The notes under the pieces are model-generated. The model did not search any database, was not told the origin of the DNA, and saw only the letters and a program-made list of their open reading frames with translations. Of a DNA stretch of 55,565 nt, positions 12,001 to 17,441 are shown piece after piece. The DNA comes from a virus: the IMG/VR virus record IMGVR_UViG_3300042287_000342, positions 1 to 55,565 of that record; one strand, written 5' to 3'. A program made the translations under genes and the position numbers. Each line of letters opens with the position of its first letter. Position 1 is the stretch's first letter.

Positions 12001-12766
12001 TTTTGAAATTCATAAAGATATGTTGAATGTATATCATTATAATAGATTTTCTAGAGGCGAAGTAACACTGGCCTCAACACTTAACTATTATGATACTACT
12101 ATTACGGTTACTGACGGTTCAAAACTAACCGAACCAATTACTTCAAGGAACATTCCGGGAATTATAAATGTAGAGGGAGAAAGAATAGAATATATGAGTA
12201 AAGTTGGGAATGTTCTATCACAGCTAAGAAGAGGTTCTCAAGGCACAGCTATCGCAGAAATTTACTCTGCGGGAACCGCGGTTATTGATGTAGGATACGA
12301 AGAAGTGTTGCCTTACAATGAAACACAGCAAAGAACAGATTTCTATAGTGACGGTAGTTCACTATTAGTTGGGCCTTTAGATTTTGTGCCTATACAAGGT
12401 GTTAGAACTTCGTGGTACAGAGACACTGTGCCTAGTTCTTACAGTGCCTGTGATCAAATTGAAGTGTTTGCGGGAGGCCGTAGATTGCGCAAAGATCCTG
12501 TCGCAGTATGGGTGGAAGACAACGGAGCCTACAGCCCCGAAGCCGATGAAAGACTAGAAGCAGAATTTGCGGTGGACGGTATCACTGCTTATATTAGGCT
12601 CACAGCGCCATTGGCTGCAGGTACAAGGGTAACTGTAATTAAAAGAACAGGCAGAATCTGGTACGATAGAGGAGAAACCGCAGCGTCTAGTGGCCAAACA
12701 TTGCTGGATAATTCAACGGCTGTAGCAAGATTCATAGCGGAGAAGACTACGGTTTTACCTCGATAA
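2..12766 (+). CDS. Giant virion adhesin-like structural protein, 5'-partial
   Basis: The reading frame is open to the left edge with no stop before the first ATG at base 32, so the true start lies outside the window. At least 4254 codons are present. The middle (about 5350-7290) contains FG-GAP-type beta-propeller blades (FGSSMAMNRDGS, FGFAMDMDFTGN, FGYGVSVSPDAA, FGSSVDCVGSY), the fold of integrin alpha heads. Short aromatic modules with a W..Y..GD.V.Y pattern and a closing W.KL occur near 3361-3486, 4136-4260, 5590-5735 and 6406-6580. They resemble carbohydrate-binding modules of the CBM5/12 type. Glycine-rich units with GSGATA and GDGLGAKI lie near 8500-8640 and 9570-9720. The C-terminal part has an INVEGERIEYM...LRRGSQGT segment that I associate with marine myovirus virion proteins. 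The likely role is a very long tail or baseplate adsorption protein; the exact virion position is inferred. Confidence 0.85.
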   Translation, partial: SSTGITLSNGMVVEFQGTVIPEKYSQETWVVEGVGKAITLTKFSDLIVPVLTATVPEVLFDNAGFDTEPFDDATAYPTFKDYITIAKDSIDSNPWSRYNRWFHRSVLETAYTLRGEDFPAEESTRAKRPIIEFSANLQLFNHGSAAKQTVDYLDDYTTDVLSRIEGSTGYNVDGEFLFEGARILVIADTDRLTNNKIYEVKFIRHINTTQIHLVETEDSDSILGQGVLVRRGSKNGGKMFHFNGTNWIPSQAKTSVNQAPRFDVFDSTGVSFSDIEKYTTSTFTGTKIISYKLGSGRIDTELGFSLSYLNIDNVGDIEFNFDWDSDIAEYTETRTPKSVKISTGYYKFNPDAVYANNWLLAGSEFMQPIVDSQLVISDTNTLTFDTIDWSALKTDPIINIYINGTKYAGTYTRTENTFEFPLTLSAKDAVVLKVITDLDPDQGYYEIPAGLEKNPFNTELTSFTLGQAVDHIVSAVEFDSKVTGNIPGVSNLRDSDGYQKHAKRFLKHSGIAPLAIMTLCDKTHNIIKSIQYAKKAYTDFKNNFAARAVEIDYNDSVPDFVDDVINSLAKNKTAVSPFADSDMLGSGAYTVVTYTVEDVGIKTFSLGEKFDLTSLSKRAVYVYLNGSQLLNARDYSFNSTFGFVQLSVNLEENDLVEIREYVSTATSHIPPTPTSMGLYKKYTPIRFIDDTFQEPREVIQGHDGSITAAYGDFRDDLLLELEYRIYNNIKQEYDSSIFDIDSILGGYYGVGLYTKPQLDNIVNQEFLKWVQNTNINYTLNSYFDSENSFTYTYSKMSDPLKTQTLPGYWRGVYQWFYDTDRPHRCPWEMLGFSQEPTWWQSQYGAAPYTRNNLLLWEDLENGHIRQGNRAGRYDRYKRPGLINHIPVDGDGLLLSPLDSGLAQDFSLINNQGTFVLGDIGPVEYAWRSSSEWPFAVIMAMCLMKPFEFITDNFDRSRTTTNILDQTVNGTTSLFSTLGEIAPITLSDSYIGLLKYIAAYVKSRGISQDSIIEKINNLDVSLSFRMSGFVDQQQQKFLLDSKNPSATTSSIYVPAENYDIIFNVGAPVATVAISGVIFEKTQGGWIATGYDDIHPYFEYHQALPSQRDPVISIGGVSETFLDWTLDKNYNNGTLVRYSNDFYRALRTHNSGNTFDKSVWQKLSDIPKIGAVEAQRRRTFNTLAVKRISYGTLFTTVQQVVDFLLGYESYLKSLGFIFDRYDPVNQVSQDWLSSAKEFMFWTKHNWELGSLIAISPMAEKVDVEVPVGVADNILDGFYDYQVLKGDGKPLEPRFINVNRSFQKITVETTNTDEGVFFLKLNYVLKEHVTVFDDRTVFNDIIYDKTTGYRQGRIKVQGFRTVDWDGDYTSPGFLFDNVNIQTWQPFRDYRLGDIVSYKSFNWTSLRNQLGSETFNDSVWTKLDSTPQKQLIPNFDYKIKQFSDYFETSSEGTNQNQRELARHTIGYQQRDYLNNLAEDPVSQFQLYQGFIREKGSANAITKIFGKLSRSGSDSVTLNEEWAFLLSRIGGTDQLTEIEIQIEKNKIKFNSQVLTIESGVRGVVSDLNYRININDFTVPPIPYVTNINPTSLEINPSFTAGYVYENQYEHVIATQTELTTLDISTVKENDHIWITFYRDSWTVLRANQVEMLSVITVERFDDTTVTVTFNRPHVFLVDTYVGFRNIVNLQGFFKIITVTNTTVSIEIDADNEDPEIDSSTIVNPTILTESRFDNYQILDRGTSALLYNGARLFIDNNGNDLWEVIEKQKQYTANSITDYATTSPINAGKKVIYDTVNSQLLVSIPGSGIVNVYAESSTGLVLKQIISPPNGFFANALGSFGNAMALSPDGKVLIVGAAEASGVASAFRGPWATDQFYQQDEIVLYGGRLYRAKNPNTVGVDNSTEIAINTDDWELATIIPALESGVNTGLYQQGMVAVYTYTNGRFFNTAAFVSPRPADNEKFGSEITLSVSGSSYYMAVSATGSYNNTGRVYLFKFNGTAWSHLENPMYTGVYDFQKSYKAGEIVWQAAQDPVVEAARGNLWMNLEDSTTDGSTITIQSQGWLKVSDISTNCSLPTTISVEDDGSTLEFAVTGLLNETQMAELVKQGDKFGSSMAMNRDGSILVIGAPDADGQYFANYRGLWRGDVEYVEGEVVRFKDLTAPGDSYQYYRLGDAFLGADSTYRSYNEDPSDSANWQVVGDSTTESSGKVWVYARTAGDVYELKQMINAASISSFSDIDSGLVISTGDQFGFAMDMDFTGNTLVVSSPRSDINYQDQGSVYVLELDSNIIEYRVKQRLESFETYPNEYFGYGVSVSPDAAKIAVGARNASNDIPVAFDILLGTIFDLGTTRFSSAQGYTGGVYIFDKKDQIFFLTEKLQEVFSPDEAFGSSVDCVGSYVAVGSPYYRAPVLDSEGELTYEGSYIGNARLFKKDSTLSSWNILNTQQPVVDIRKIRSIEYYDNVQNIKIQDLDFIDSAKGKILNSAEQEIKFKTPYDPAVYTIGTDQVVTDPAIAWYESNVGKLWWNIAAAKWIYAEQGDTAFRTGNWNQLAKGSDIAVYEWIQSVLLPNEWAAVADTNEGLAQGISGQPLYPNNDAYSVKQILNPTTGQVQETFYFYWVENKTVVPANMADRTKSAAEVANIIANPVGTGTSFIALIASDKFVLYNAKSVMSSDTALINIKYRNDLASLRPIHSEYQLLTESVADSVPTLQLENKWIDSLVGTDTQGNRVPDTALPAKQKYGINFRPRQSMFVDRLTALKLAIININEVLTNQPFADLIDFTNLNAKDPAPAEILNLYDVTVDTEIDLQTVGTVRTKQAVLRANLVDGELDTVDIVDPGFGYRVVPPIEVEGDGLGAKIAVTLDNQGRIATITVLNRGKRYRTLLAKVRNFSVLVLNDSTIDNFWSVYAWDDVRKVFFRSQSQAYDTTKYWNTVDWYLSGYNQDSPITREILSVFQEPQYQISPGELIRVKEYGAGGWAIFEKINNAGTTFSDRFKLVARQDGTLQLKSSLYDTTVAGIGFDNAQSFDNTTYDISNSIELRNILQAVKKDIFVADYAIEWNKLFFSSIRYTLSEQQYVDWVFKTSFLNATHSVGSFEQKLNYKNDNLESYQQYIDEVKPFRTTVREYVSRYNTPEPYQSAIADFDLAPNYSVIDGKVVPITFDRAELTQYPWKWWTDNNGYSVTEILLYEYGTLYTTVPRVVIEGNGSGATAQAYISNGRVSGIKMLTTGSGYTQTPTVTLVGGNSNDGTQAKATAVLGNTKIRTFNLTVKFDRVSKTGDYQSYTQNQIFVATGSTAVFELGYAPTRDKTKISIFKNNQLVLTSEYTISLYYLDTDNYSLLRGKIIFNIAPVNGDVITVNYEKNIELLSAINRIDRFYTPVSGMVGKELNQLMTGIDFGGVQIQGTTFEVTGGWDALPWFTDNWDSVEAASDYYVVHDGSTNTVTLPYIPAAGQEINIYIKRAGETQTRRIDDPAYNDQIDSSTSANPNAEMPTFIGDGVNNIVEIGDYLSTQSGDTLIFRPSESDGSVTITDDNLLDTKLSGGTLSAIDNIYVTARGTTAEEIAITGGKFIEPDHVPAPEENIPGQVMDSVSIKVFQSTPTGSAALQSKIVKGNGIDTDFDIGQPIVENNSVIVYVNKVKKYLGIDYTLDLVQNRVEFNTAPINNSVIELISIGVGGIGILSSDIFVADGATNLFLTDANYNDTALIFVSVNGEPVDTGFIDSTEVTDIPGKTLVEFGIIPSADAVIKIISLQASADVDSSGVSVVQVNTQTVYFEGSTRSFDLEGFVEISRGSAPNSMLVEVDGQYLRGADTIYVEYDGTNNTFILGQDPLEVSGSILPSNIRVYVNNRLKTFITEYTYNAATKELVIIPAVLNNGDRIKIENNRRAEYSIVDSNLVIDSGVSMITTNETDNVEINVTWFSEYASLDMISDEIVGGKVQYQLPRAPISASYVWVYKNGTRLTQDQDYYVNIPRNVVYLVADSTVNDQIKIVLFSSDVYRSPSAFEIHKDMLNVYHYNRFSRGEVTLASTLNYYDTTITVTDGSKLTEPITSRNIPGIINVEGERIEYMSKVGNVLSQLRRGSQGTAIAEIYSAGTAVIDVGYEEVLPYNETQQRTDFYSDGSSLLVGPLDFVPIQGVRTSWYRDTVPSSYSACDQIEVFAGGRRLRKDPVAVWVEDNGAYSPEADERLEAEFAVDGITAYIRLTAPLAAGTRVTVIKRTGRIWYDRGETAASSGQTLLDNSTAVARFIAEKTTVLPR
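5352..7290 (+). repeat. FG-GAP-like beta-propeller blades within the giant adhesin
   Basis: Six clear FG-type blades begin near 5485, 5869, 6311, 6729, 6906 and 7142. A weaker first blade near 5352 (KKVIYDTVNSQLLVSIPGSG) would make seven, the integrin number. Each has the pattern FG..(hydrophobic).(S/D).DG..(hydrophobic)VG(A/S). At least three blades are interrupted by inserted aromatic modules, around 5590-5735, 6026-6120 and 6406-6580. Blade count and boundaries are by eye. Confidence 0.65.
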
Positions 12767-12769
12767 ATA
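12762..12769 (+). promoter_or_regulatory. Candidate T4-type late promoter (GATAAATA)
   Basis: GATAAATA overlaps the stop codon of the giant gene and differs from the T4 late consensus TATAAATA at one base. Transcription would begin near 12776, which favours the ATG at 12795 rather than 12771 as start of the next gene. Assigned by motif and position only. Confidence 0.4.
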
Positions 12770-12794
12770 CATGATGAATTCAACAGAGAACAAA

Positions 12795-13442
12795 ATGTCA
12801 GAAAATCAATCAAAAATCTCCGAGATCCCCCAGGCCCGACCAAATGAAACGGGCGGTTTCCATTTTGAAGGACACATTAAGATCTTTGATCCTAACACCA
12901 AAGAAGTGTTCATTGATAAACGTAACGCTATCCATTATGAAAATATGAGTGTGGCCATGGTGCAGAGTCTTAGCAATCAAGGTCAGGGAACAATTTATCA
13001 AATGGCGTTTGGTTCTGGAGGCACAATCGTTGATCCAACTGGCCTGATAACATATCTAACACCTAATACTATAGGAGTTAACTCTAGTTTATACAACCAA
13101 ACCTATGTAAAAGTTGTAGATCAAAACGCTATTGAAAATACAGACCCTGCTAGAAATCTCATGCAGGTAAGACATATCAGTGGCGCTACTTACAGTGATA
13201 TTCTAATCAGTTGTTTACTAGACTATGGAGAACCTCTAGAACAACAGGCCTTTGATAACTCAGTCGACATGAATGGAAATTTCGTTTTTGATGAATTAGG
13301 ATTAATTAGCTACAATCCTAATGGCGCAGGAAAACTGCTGACGCATGTGATATTTCATCCGGTGCAAAAAAGTTTAAACAGACTGTTACAGATCGATTAT
13401 ACAATCCGTGTACAGAGCTTAACCGGTTTCACAGAGGTATAA
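12795..13442 (+). CDS. Conserved virion structural protein
   Basis: This 215-residue protein lies between the giant adhesin and the fibre genes. I chose the ATG at 12795 because a late-promoter-like motif ends at 12769; a longer form from 12771 (223 residues) is possible. The N-terminal region has GGFHFEGHIKIFDP, followed by beta-rich sequence with AMVQSLSNQGQGTIYQMAFGSGGT and a C-terminal DYTIRVQSLTGF. No enzyme motif, signal peptide or membrane segment is visible. Its position suggests a baseplate or tail-fibre connector, but that is inferred from context. It is separated from the next gene by three bases only. Confidence 0.75.
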   Translation: MSENQSKISEIPQARPNETGGFHFEGHIKIFDPNTKEVFIDKRNAIHYENMSVAMVQSLSNQGQGTIYQMAFGSGGTIVDPTGLITYLTPNTIGVNSSLYNQTYVKVVDQNAIENTDPARNLMQVRHISGATYSDILISCLLDYGEPLEQQAFDNSVDMNGNFVFDELGLISYNPNGAGKLLTHVIFHPVQKSLNRLLQIDYTIRVQSLTGFTEV

Positions 13443-13445
13443 TAG

Positions 13446-15557
13446 ATGCCATATTCAGTTAATTTTACAGATAAAGAAAACAAAACACCAATAACGGTGT
13501 TTGATAATACTTCCAGCACAGACACCAGTCTAAAATTTCCAGGCAGAAATGTAACAGGATACGGACAGATTATCGCAGAAAACTTTTTGGCTCTGTTAGA
13601 AAATTTCTCTTCTGCCGACGAACCAATTAATCCTATAGAAGGACAGTTGTGGTATAATAGCACAGACGGGGTTCTTCAGATTTGGGATAACACTGCATGG
13701 AAAGCAGCTTCCGGCATACAAAAAGGTGTAAGTGAACCCTCAGTACAAACTAGTAAAGTTGGTGAACTATGGGTCGACACTACAAATCAACAGCTACGCA
13801 TTTTCACAGGTACACGCTGGATTTTAGTAGGACCAACAGAAAGCTCTGTCGACGGACTACGATATGGACCTGTAGTAGAAAGGATCGCCGACTCTGATAA
13901 CATTGACAGATTTGTTCTTACGTTTTACATTGCAGACATACCAGTAATTATTTTTAGTAAAGATAGTTTTACTCCCAAGACCATAATACCCGGATTTAAT
14001 ATTATTCGTTCCGGTATGAATATATCTGATCCCGGTACCGCACCTGAGATAGCAGCATTCGTTGGAGGTTTTGAGCCGATAATGTTTGGCACAGCTACTC
14101 GAGCTAACGCATTAAATGTCGGAGGTATTGAAATTGATTCAGGCAAGTTTTTGAGATCGGATACAATTAATACTACAGATTTTGCATTCAACGTTAGAAA
14201 TAACAACGGAATTACTGTTGGCATTGATGGAACATTTAACATTGGTACTTCTGCTACCGCAGCAAAAATATATAACAGTGCTGCCGGTAGTTCGATTGAC
14301 ATACAAACCAGTCGCGACGGAATTCCATCTACGATTTTAAAAGTTGTAGATAACAGAGTGGGCATTAATCAGGCTACCCCTAGTCAGGCATTAGACATTG
14401 ATGGTAGTCTTACACTTACAGGTTCTGTTATTGTAACAAACAATACTGCTAGCACCAATTTTAATAATGGAAGTTTAAGAACAGCAGGTGGTGCCGCAAT
14501 CACAAAAAATCTCATAGTAGGAGACGGTGTTGACATCACTGGCACTACACAGCTCAACAACCTGCAACCTAAAACGACTGATTTGTATGACTTAGGCACC
14601 GGCCTCAAACGTTGGAAAACCGTCAGAGCCAAAACAGTTATAGCAGATACTATAGAAGGCGTATTATCCGGAAATATCAGCGGTAACGCTAATACCGCTT
14701 CTAGTCTCACGAATGTAACTAGTTTTCAACTAACAGGCGATGTGTCAAGCCCCCCTGTGCAGTTTGATGGGCAGGTTGGCAGTTTCACCAAAATATTTAA
14801 TACCACCTTAACTGCTAATATCATTGTAGACAAAAATCAACCTTTTCCAAATATATCTAAATCCACAGACTTTGTGCTAGTTTATAGAGCAAGTGATGCA
14901 GCCCTAGCATCATCGGGATTATTAAAACAAACTAGAGACACCTTTGTAGGAGATTTAGGTATTCCTATTGGTGGCATAATTCCTTACGCCGGAGCAACTG
15001 CTCCTTATGGATTTTTATTCTGTGACGGTTCCGAGATTGAAAGACCAAAATTTTCTGTATTATATGACATTATAGGCAGTACATATAATGGAGCGACCCC
15101 ATTGGTCGGTGTAAACACTTTTAGATTACCAGACTTACGAGGCAGATTTCCATTGGGTAGAGACAACATGGATAATGCAGGAACAGTTCCTATAAGTACG
15201 GGTGGATTTGTAGATTCGGGTGGCGGCACTGCGGGTAGGGTATCTGACATACAGGCTACCACCACAGGCGGTGCTGCAGGTTCAAGTTCGACTACGCTTA
15301 CATTGGCAAACTTACCAGAACACAGCCATACACTAAGTTCCGGAGCACAAGATTACTCAGCTATAGCAGTGACTACAACTATCGATCCAGCTGCAACTAC
15401 AGGACTTGGACCAACTGCACCTGGTCAAGCACAATATCTCAAAGATTCAGGAGGAATTAAAAAACCGGCTCTGACTACACTGAGTACTCCGGTAGGCATC
15501 ATGAATCCATTTCTAACAATAAATTATATTATTAGATCTGGACCACCGTTATTTTAA
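13446..15557 (+). CDS. Tail fibre-like protein with C-terminal tail collar domain
   Basis: This 703-residue protein starts with a ~130-residue domain shared with three downstream genes (GYGQIIAENFLALLENF, then GQLWYNST and a repeated L.I(F/W)...W.L.GP pattern). A beta-rich shaft follows. The last ~200 residues match a phage tail collar domain: GGIIPYAGATAPYGFLFCDG, then NTFRLPDLRGRFPLGRD and a closing NYIIRSG. Collar domains form trimeric tips or attachment points of short tail fibres. A GAGGT ribosome binding site lies at 13434-13438, eight bases before the ATG. The role in host adsorption is inferred from domain content and neighbours. Confidence 0.85.
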   Translation: MPYSVNFTDKENKTPITVFDNTSSTDTSLKFPGRNVTGYGQIIAENFLALLENFSSADEPINPIEGQLWYNSTDGVLQIWDNTAWKAASGIQKGVSEPSVQTSKVGELWVDTTNQQLRIFTGTRWILVGPTESSVDGLRYGPVVERIADSDNIDRFVLTFYIADIPVIIFSKDSFTPKTIIPGFNIIRSGMNISDPGTAPEIAAFVGGFEPIMFGTATRANALNVGGIEIDSGKFLRSDTINTTDFAFNVRNNNGITVGIDGTFNIGTSATAAKIYNSAAGSSIDIQTSRDGIPSTILKVVDNRVGINQATPSQALDIDGSLTLTGSVIVTNNTASTNFNNGSLRTAGGAAITKNLIVGDGVDITGTTQLNNLQPKTTDLYDLGTGLKRWKTVRAKTVIADTIEGVLSGNISGNANTASSLTNVTSFQLTGDVSSPPVQFDGQVGSFTKIFNTTLTANIIVDKNQPFPNISKSTDFVLVYRASDAALASSGLLKQTRDTFVGDLGIPIGGIIPYAGATAPYGFLFCDGSEIERPKFSVLYDIIGSTYNGATPLVGVNTFRLPDLRGRFPLGRDNMDNAGTVPISTGGFVDSGGGTAGRVSDIQATTTGGAAGSSSTTLTLANLPEHSHTLSSGAQDYSAIAVTTTIDPAATTGLGPTAPGQAQYLKDSGGIKKPALTTLSTPVGIMNPFLTINYIIRSGPPLF

Positions 15558-15570
15558 TTAGAGAACAAGA

Positions 15571-17421
15571 ATGGCATACCAAATAAACAAAACTGACGGA
15601 ACTATTATAGCCACAGTGGCTGATGGGCAGATAGATACCCTATCCACAGACATCACACTGATAGGTAAAAATTACAGTGGGTTTGGAGAAGCATTTAATG
15701 AAAATCTAGTAAAAATGCTAGAAAATTTTGCCAGCACCACAGCACCTCTACATCCATTAAAAGGCCAGGTTTGGTTTGATAATGCAGAAAATAAGTTAAA
15801 AGTTTATAATGGCTCAACATTTATTCCTGTGAGTTCCGCCACCATTTCTAGCACACAACCCGATACCTTATCTATAGGTGATTTATGGTTTGATGATGTA
15901 GGAGCTCAGTTGTATTTCTTCGACGGGAATCAACCTATATTAATCGGACCAGCATATTCAACAGCACAAGGTAAAAGCGGATTAGAGGTCGACAGCATAT
16001 TAGATACTCTGAATCAAACCAAAGTAATAACATATCTTTATAACAATGGTATATTACTAGGAATTTTTTCTAAAGACAGTTTCACACCTAAAATTTCTAT
16101 TATTGGATTTAGCGGTAGCATAGAGCCTGGATTTAACGCAGGTACATTGGCTAATATAAAGTTTCGAGTAACCTGTACTAATTCAGAACAATTAGGAGGT
16201 GCAGTAGCTACCACATATGCTAGAAGAGATTCAGCTAACACGTTGAACGGACAATTAAGTATAAACGTAGATGCAGGTCTAGTGATAGGCTCGGGTAATC
16301 AGATGAATCTCTTGGTAAGCTCGGGAGATATAGAAGTATCCAATTTTGCCAGCGACAAAGATCTATTTCTTAAAGTTAGAAAAGGTATTGATCAAGAAAC
16401 TGCGGTATCTATAGATTCAAGCACACGAACAGTTGGAATATATTCAGGATTTCCAACCAGTATGGTTAATATCGGGGGCAGTTTAATAGTAGCAGGTGAC
16501 CTTACTGTTGAAGGAACCACTACTACTATTAATACCGCTAATGTAACTATCGAAGACAAAACACTGACATTGGCCAACGTAGCAGCGCCAACGGAAACCA
16601 CTGCTACTGGTGCTGGTATAATAATTAGATCTACTGGTTCAGATTCATCTGCCTACGATAAAGAAATAGTTTATAGATCTACCAGCGAAGGACCTCCGCC
16701 TACCGGAGTATTTGACGTTAGTGAAGATCTAAATCTAGCAGCAGGCAAACAGTTACAGATAGGCGGGGTTAAAGTCATTGACGGTAACAGTCTTGGAAGT
16801 TCAATTACCAGTATTCCGGGAGTTACAGCTTTTGGTACACAGAATGTTCTAAACATTGGTCCTGGAGTACCGCCAGTAACACAGATGCGTTTAGAAAACC
16901 ATAGGATCAGCACAGTGTCAACTAATTTTGACATCGAACTTGAACCAGACGGCTCGGGAAATGTTGCGTTAATAGGCTTGCCGAGAATCACAGGAATGCA
17001 GAATCCTGTGGGTCAACAAGATGCAGCCACCAAAGAATATGTAGATAGCACAGTAGAGTCAAGATCATTGGTATTCAGCACGGATTTATCTGATGGAAAA
17101 TCTAACACATATATTATTGCTAACATTTTAAATAATTTAGCTCCGGTAGCTGAATTTAGAAATGGTACTTATGCAAGAATATTGTGTACACTAATCAATC
17201 CTTCCAGCACCAGTTTAGCTATCAATACATTGCCTCCTGGTATCGGTACTAATCCTTTCTTGACCGATCTATCAGGAAGCAGTTCTTTAGCCATTACTAG
17301 TATTTCATTCCCCACAGCTACAATTCCTGCAGCGTCTATTTCAACAACTAGAATTATTAAAACGTTTCAAATTGTAGCTAACGTTTGGACATGGCAGTCA
17401 GATTTGAGTTTACCACCATAA
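15571..17421 (+). CDS. Tail fibre-like protein with shared N-terminal domain
   Basis: This is a 616-residue paralogue of the neighbouring fibre genes over its first ~130 residues (NYSGFGEAFNENLVKMLENF, then GQVWFDNAENKLKVYNG). The middle has a long Thr/Ile/Val-rich stretch (TTTINTANVTIEDKTLTLAN), a pattern common in phage fibre shafts. Near residue 485 comes QDAATKEYVDS, a tail-fibre repeat signature. The C-terminal ~130 residues form a separate beta-rich domain with no recognised catalytic motif, probably the receptor-binding or trimerisation end. The gene starts 13 bases after the collar-domain fibre and is read in the same direction. Confidence 0.8.
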   Translation: MAYQINKTDGTIIATVADGQIDTLSTDITLIGKNYSGFGEAFNENLVKMLENFASTTAPLHPLKGQVWFDNAENKLKVYNGSTFIPVSSATISSTQPDTLSIGDLWFDDVGAQLYFFDGNQPILIGPAYSTAQGKSGLEVDSILDTLNQTKVITYLYNNGILLGIFSKDSFTPKISIIGFSGSIEPGFNAGTLANIKFRVTCTNSEQLGGAVATTYARRDSANTLNGQLSINVDAGLVIGSGNQMNLLVSSGDIEVSNFASDKDLFLKVRKGIDQETAVSIDSSTRTVGIYSGFPTSMVNIGGSLIVAGDLTVEGTTTTINTANVTIEDKTLTLANVAAPTETTATGAGIIIRSTGSDSSAYDKEIVYRSTSEGPPPTGVFDVSEDLNLAAGKQLQIGGVKVIDGNSLGSSITSIPGVTAFGTQNVLNIGPGVPPVTQMRLENHRISTVSTNFDIELEPDGSGNVALIGLPRITGMQNPVGQQDAATKEYVDSTVESRSLVFSTDLSDGKSNTYIIANILNNLAPVAEFRNGTYARILCTLINPSSTSLAINTLPPGIGTNPFLTDLSGSSSLAITSISFPTATIPAASISTTRIIKTFQIVANVWTWQSDLSLPP

Positions 17422-17441
17422 TGAATACAGGAGCGCAATAA

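Noticed and set aside
13925-14365. 146-codon ORF on the minus strand inside the collar-domain fibre gene
   Set aside because: It lies wholly opposite a clear structural gene, has low-complexity hydrophobic sequence and no ribosome binding site or family pattern.
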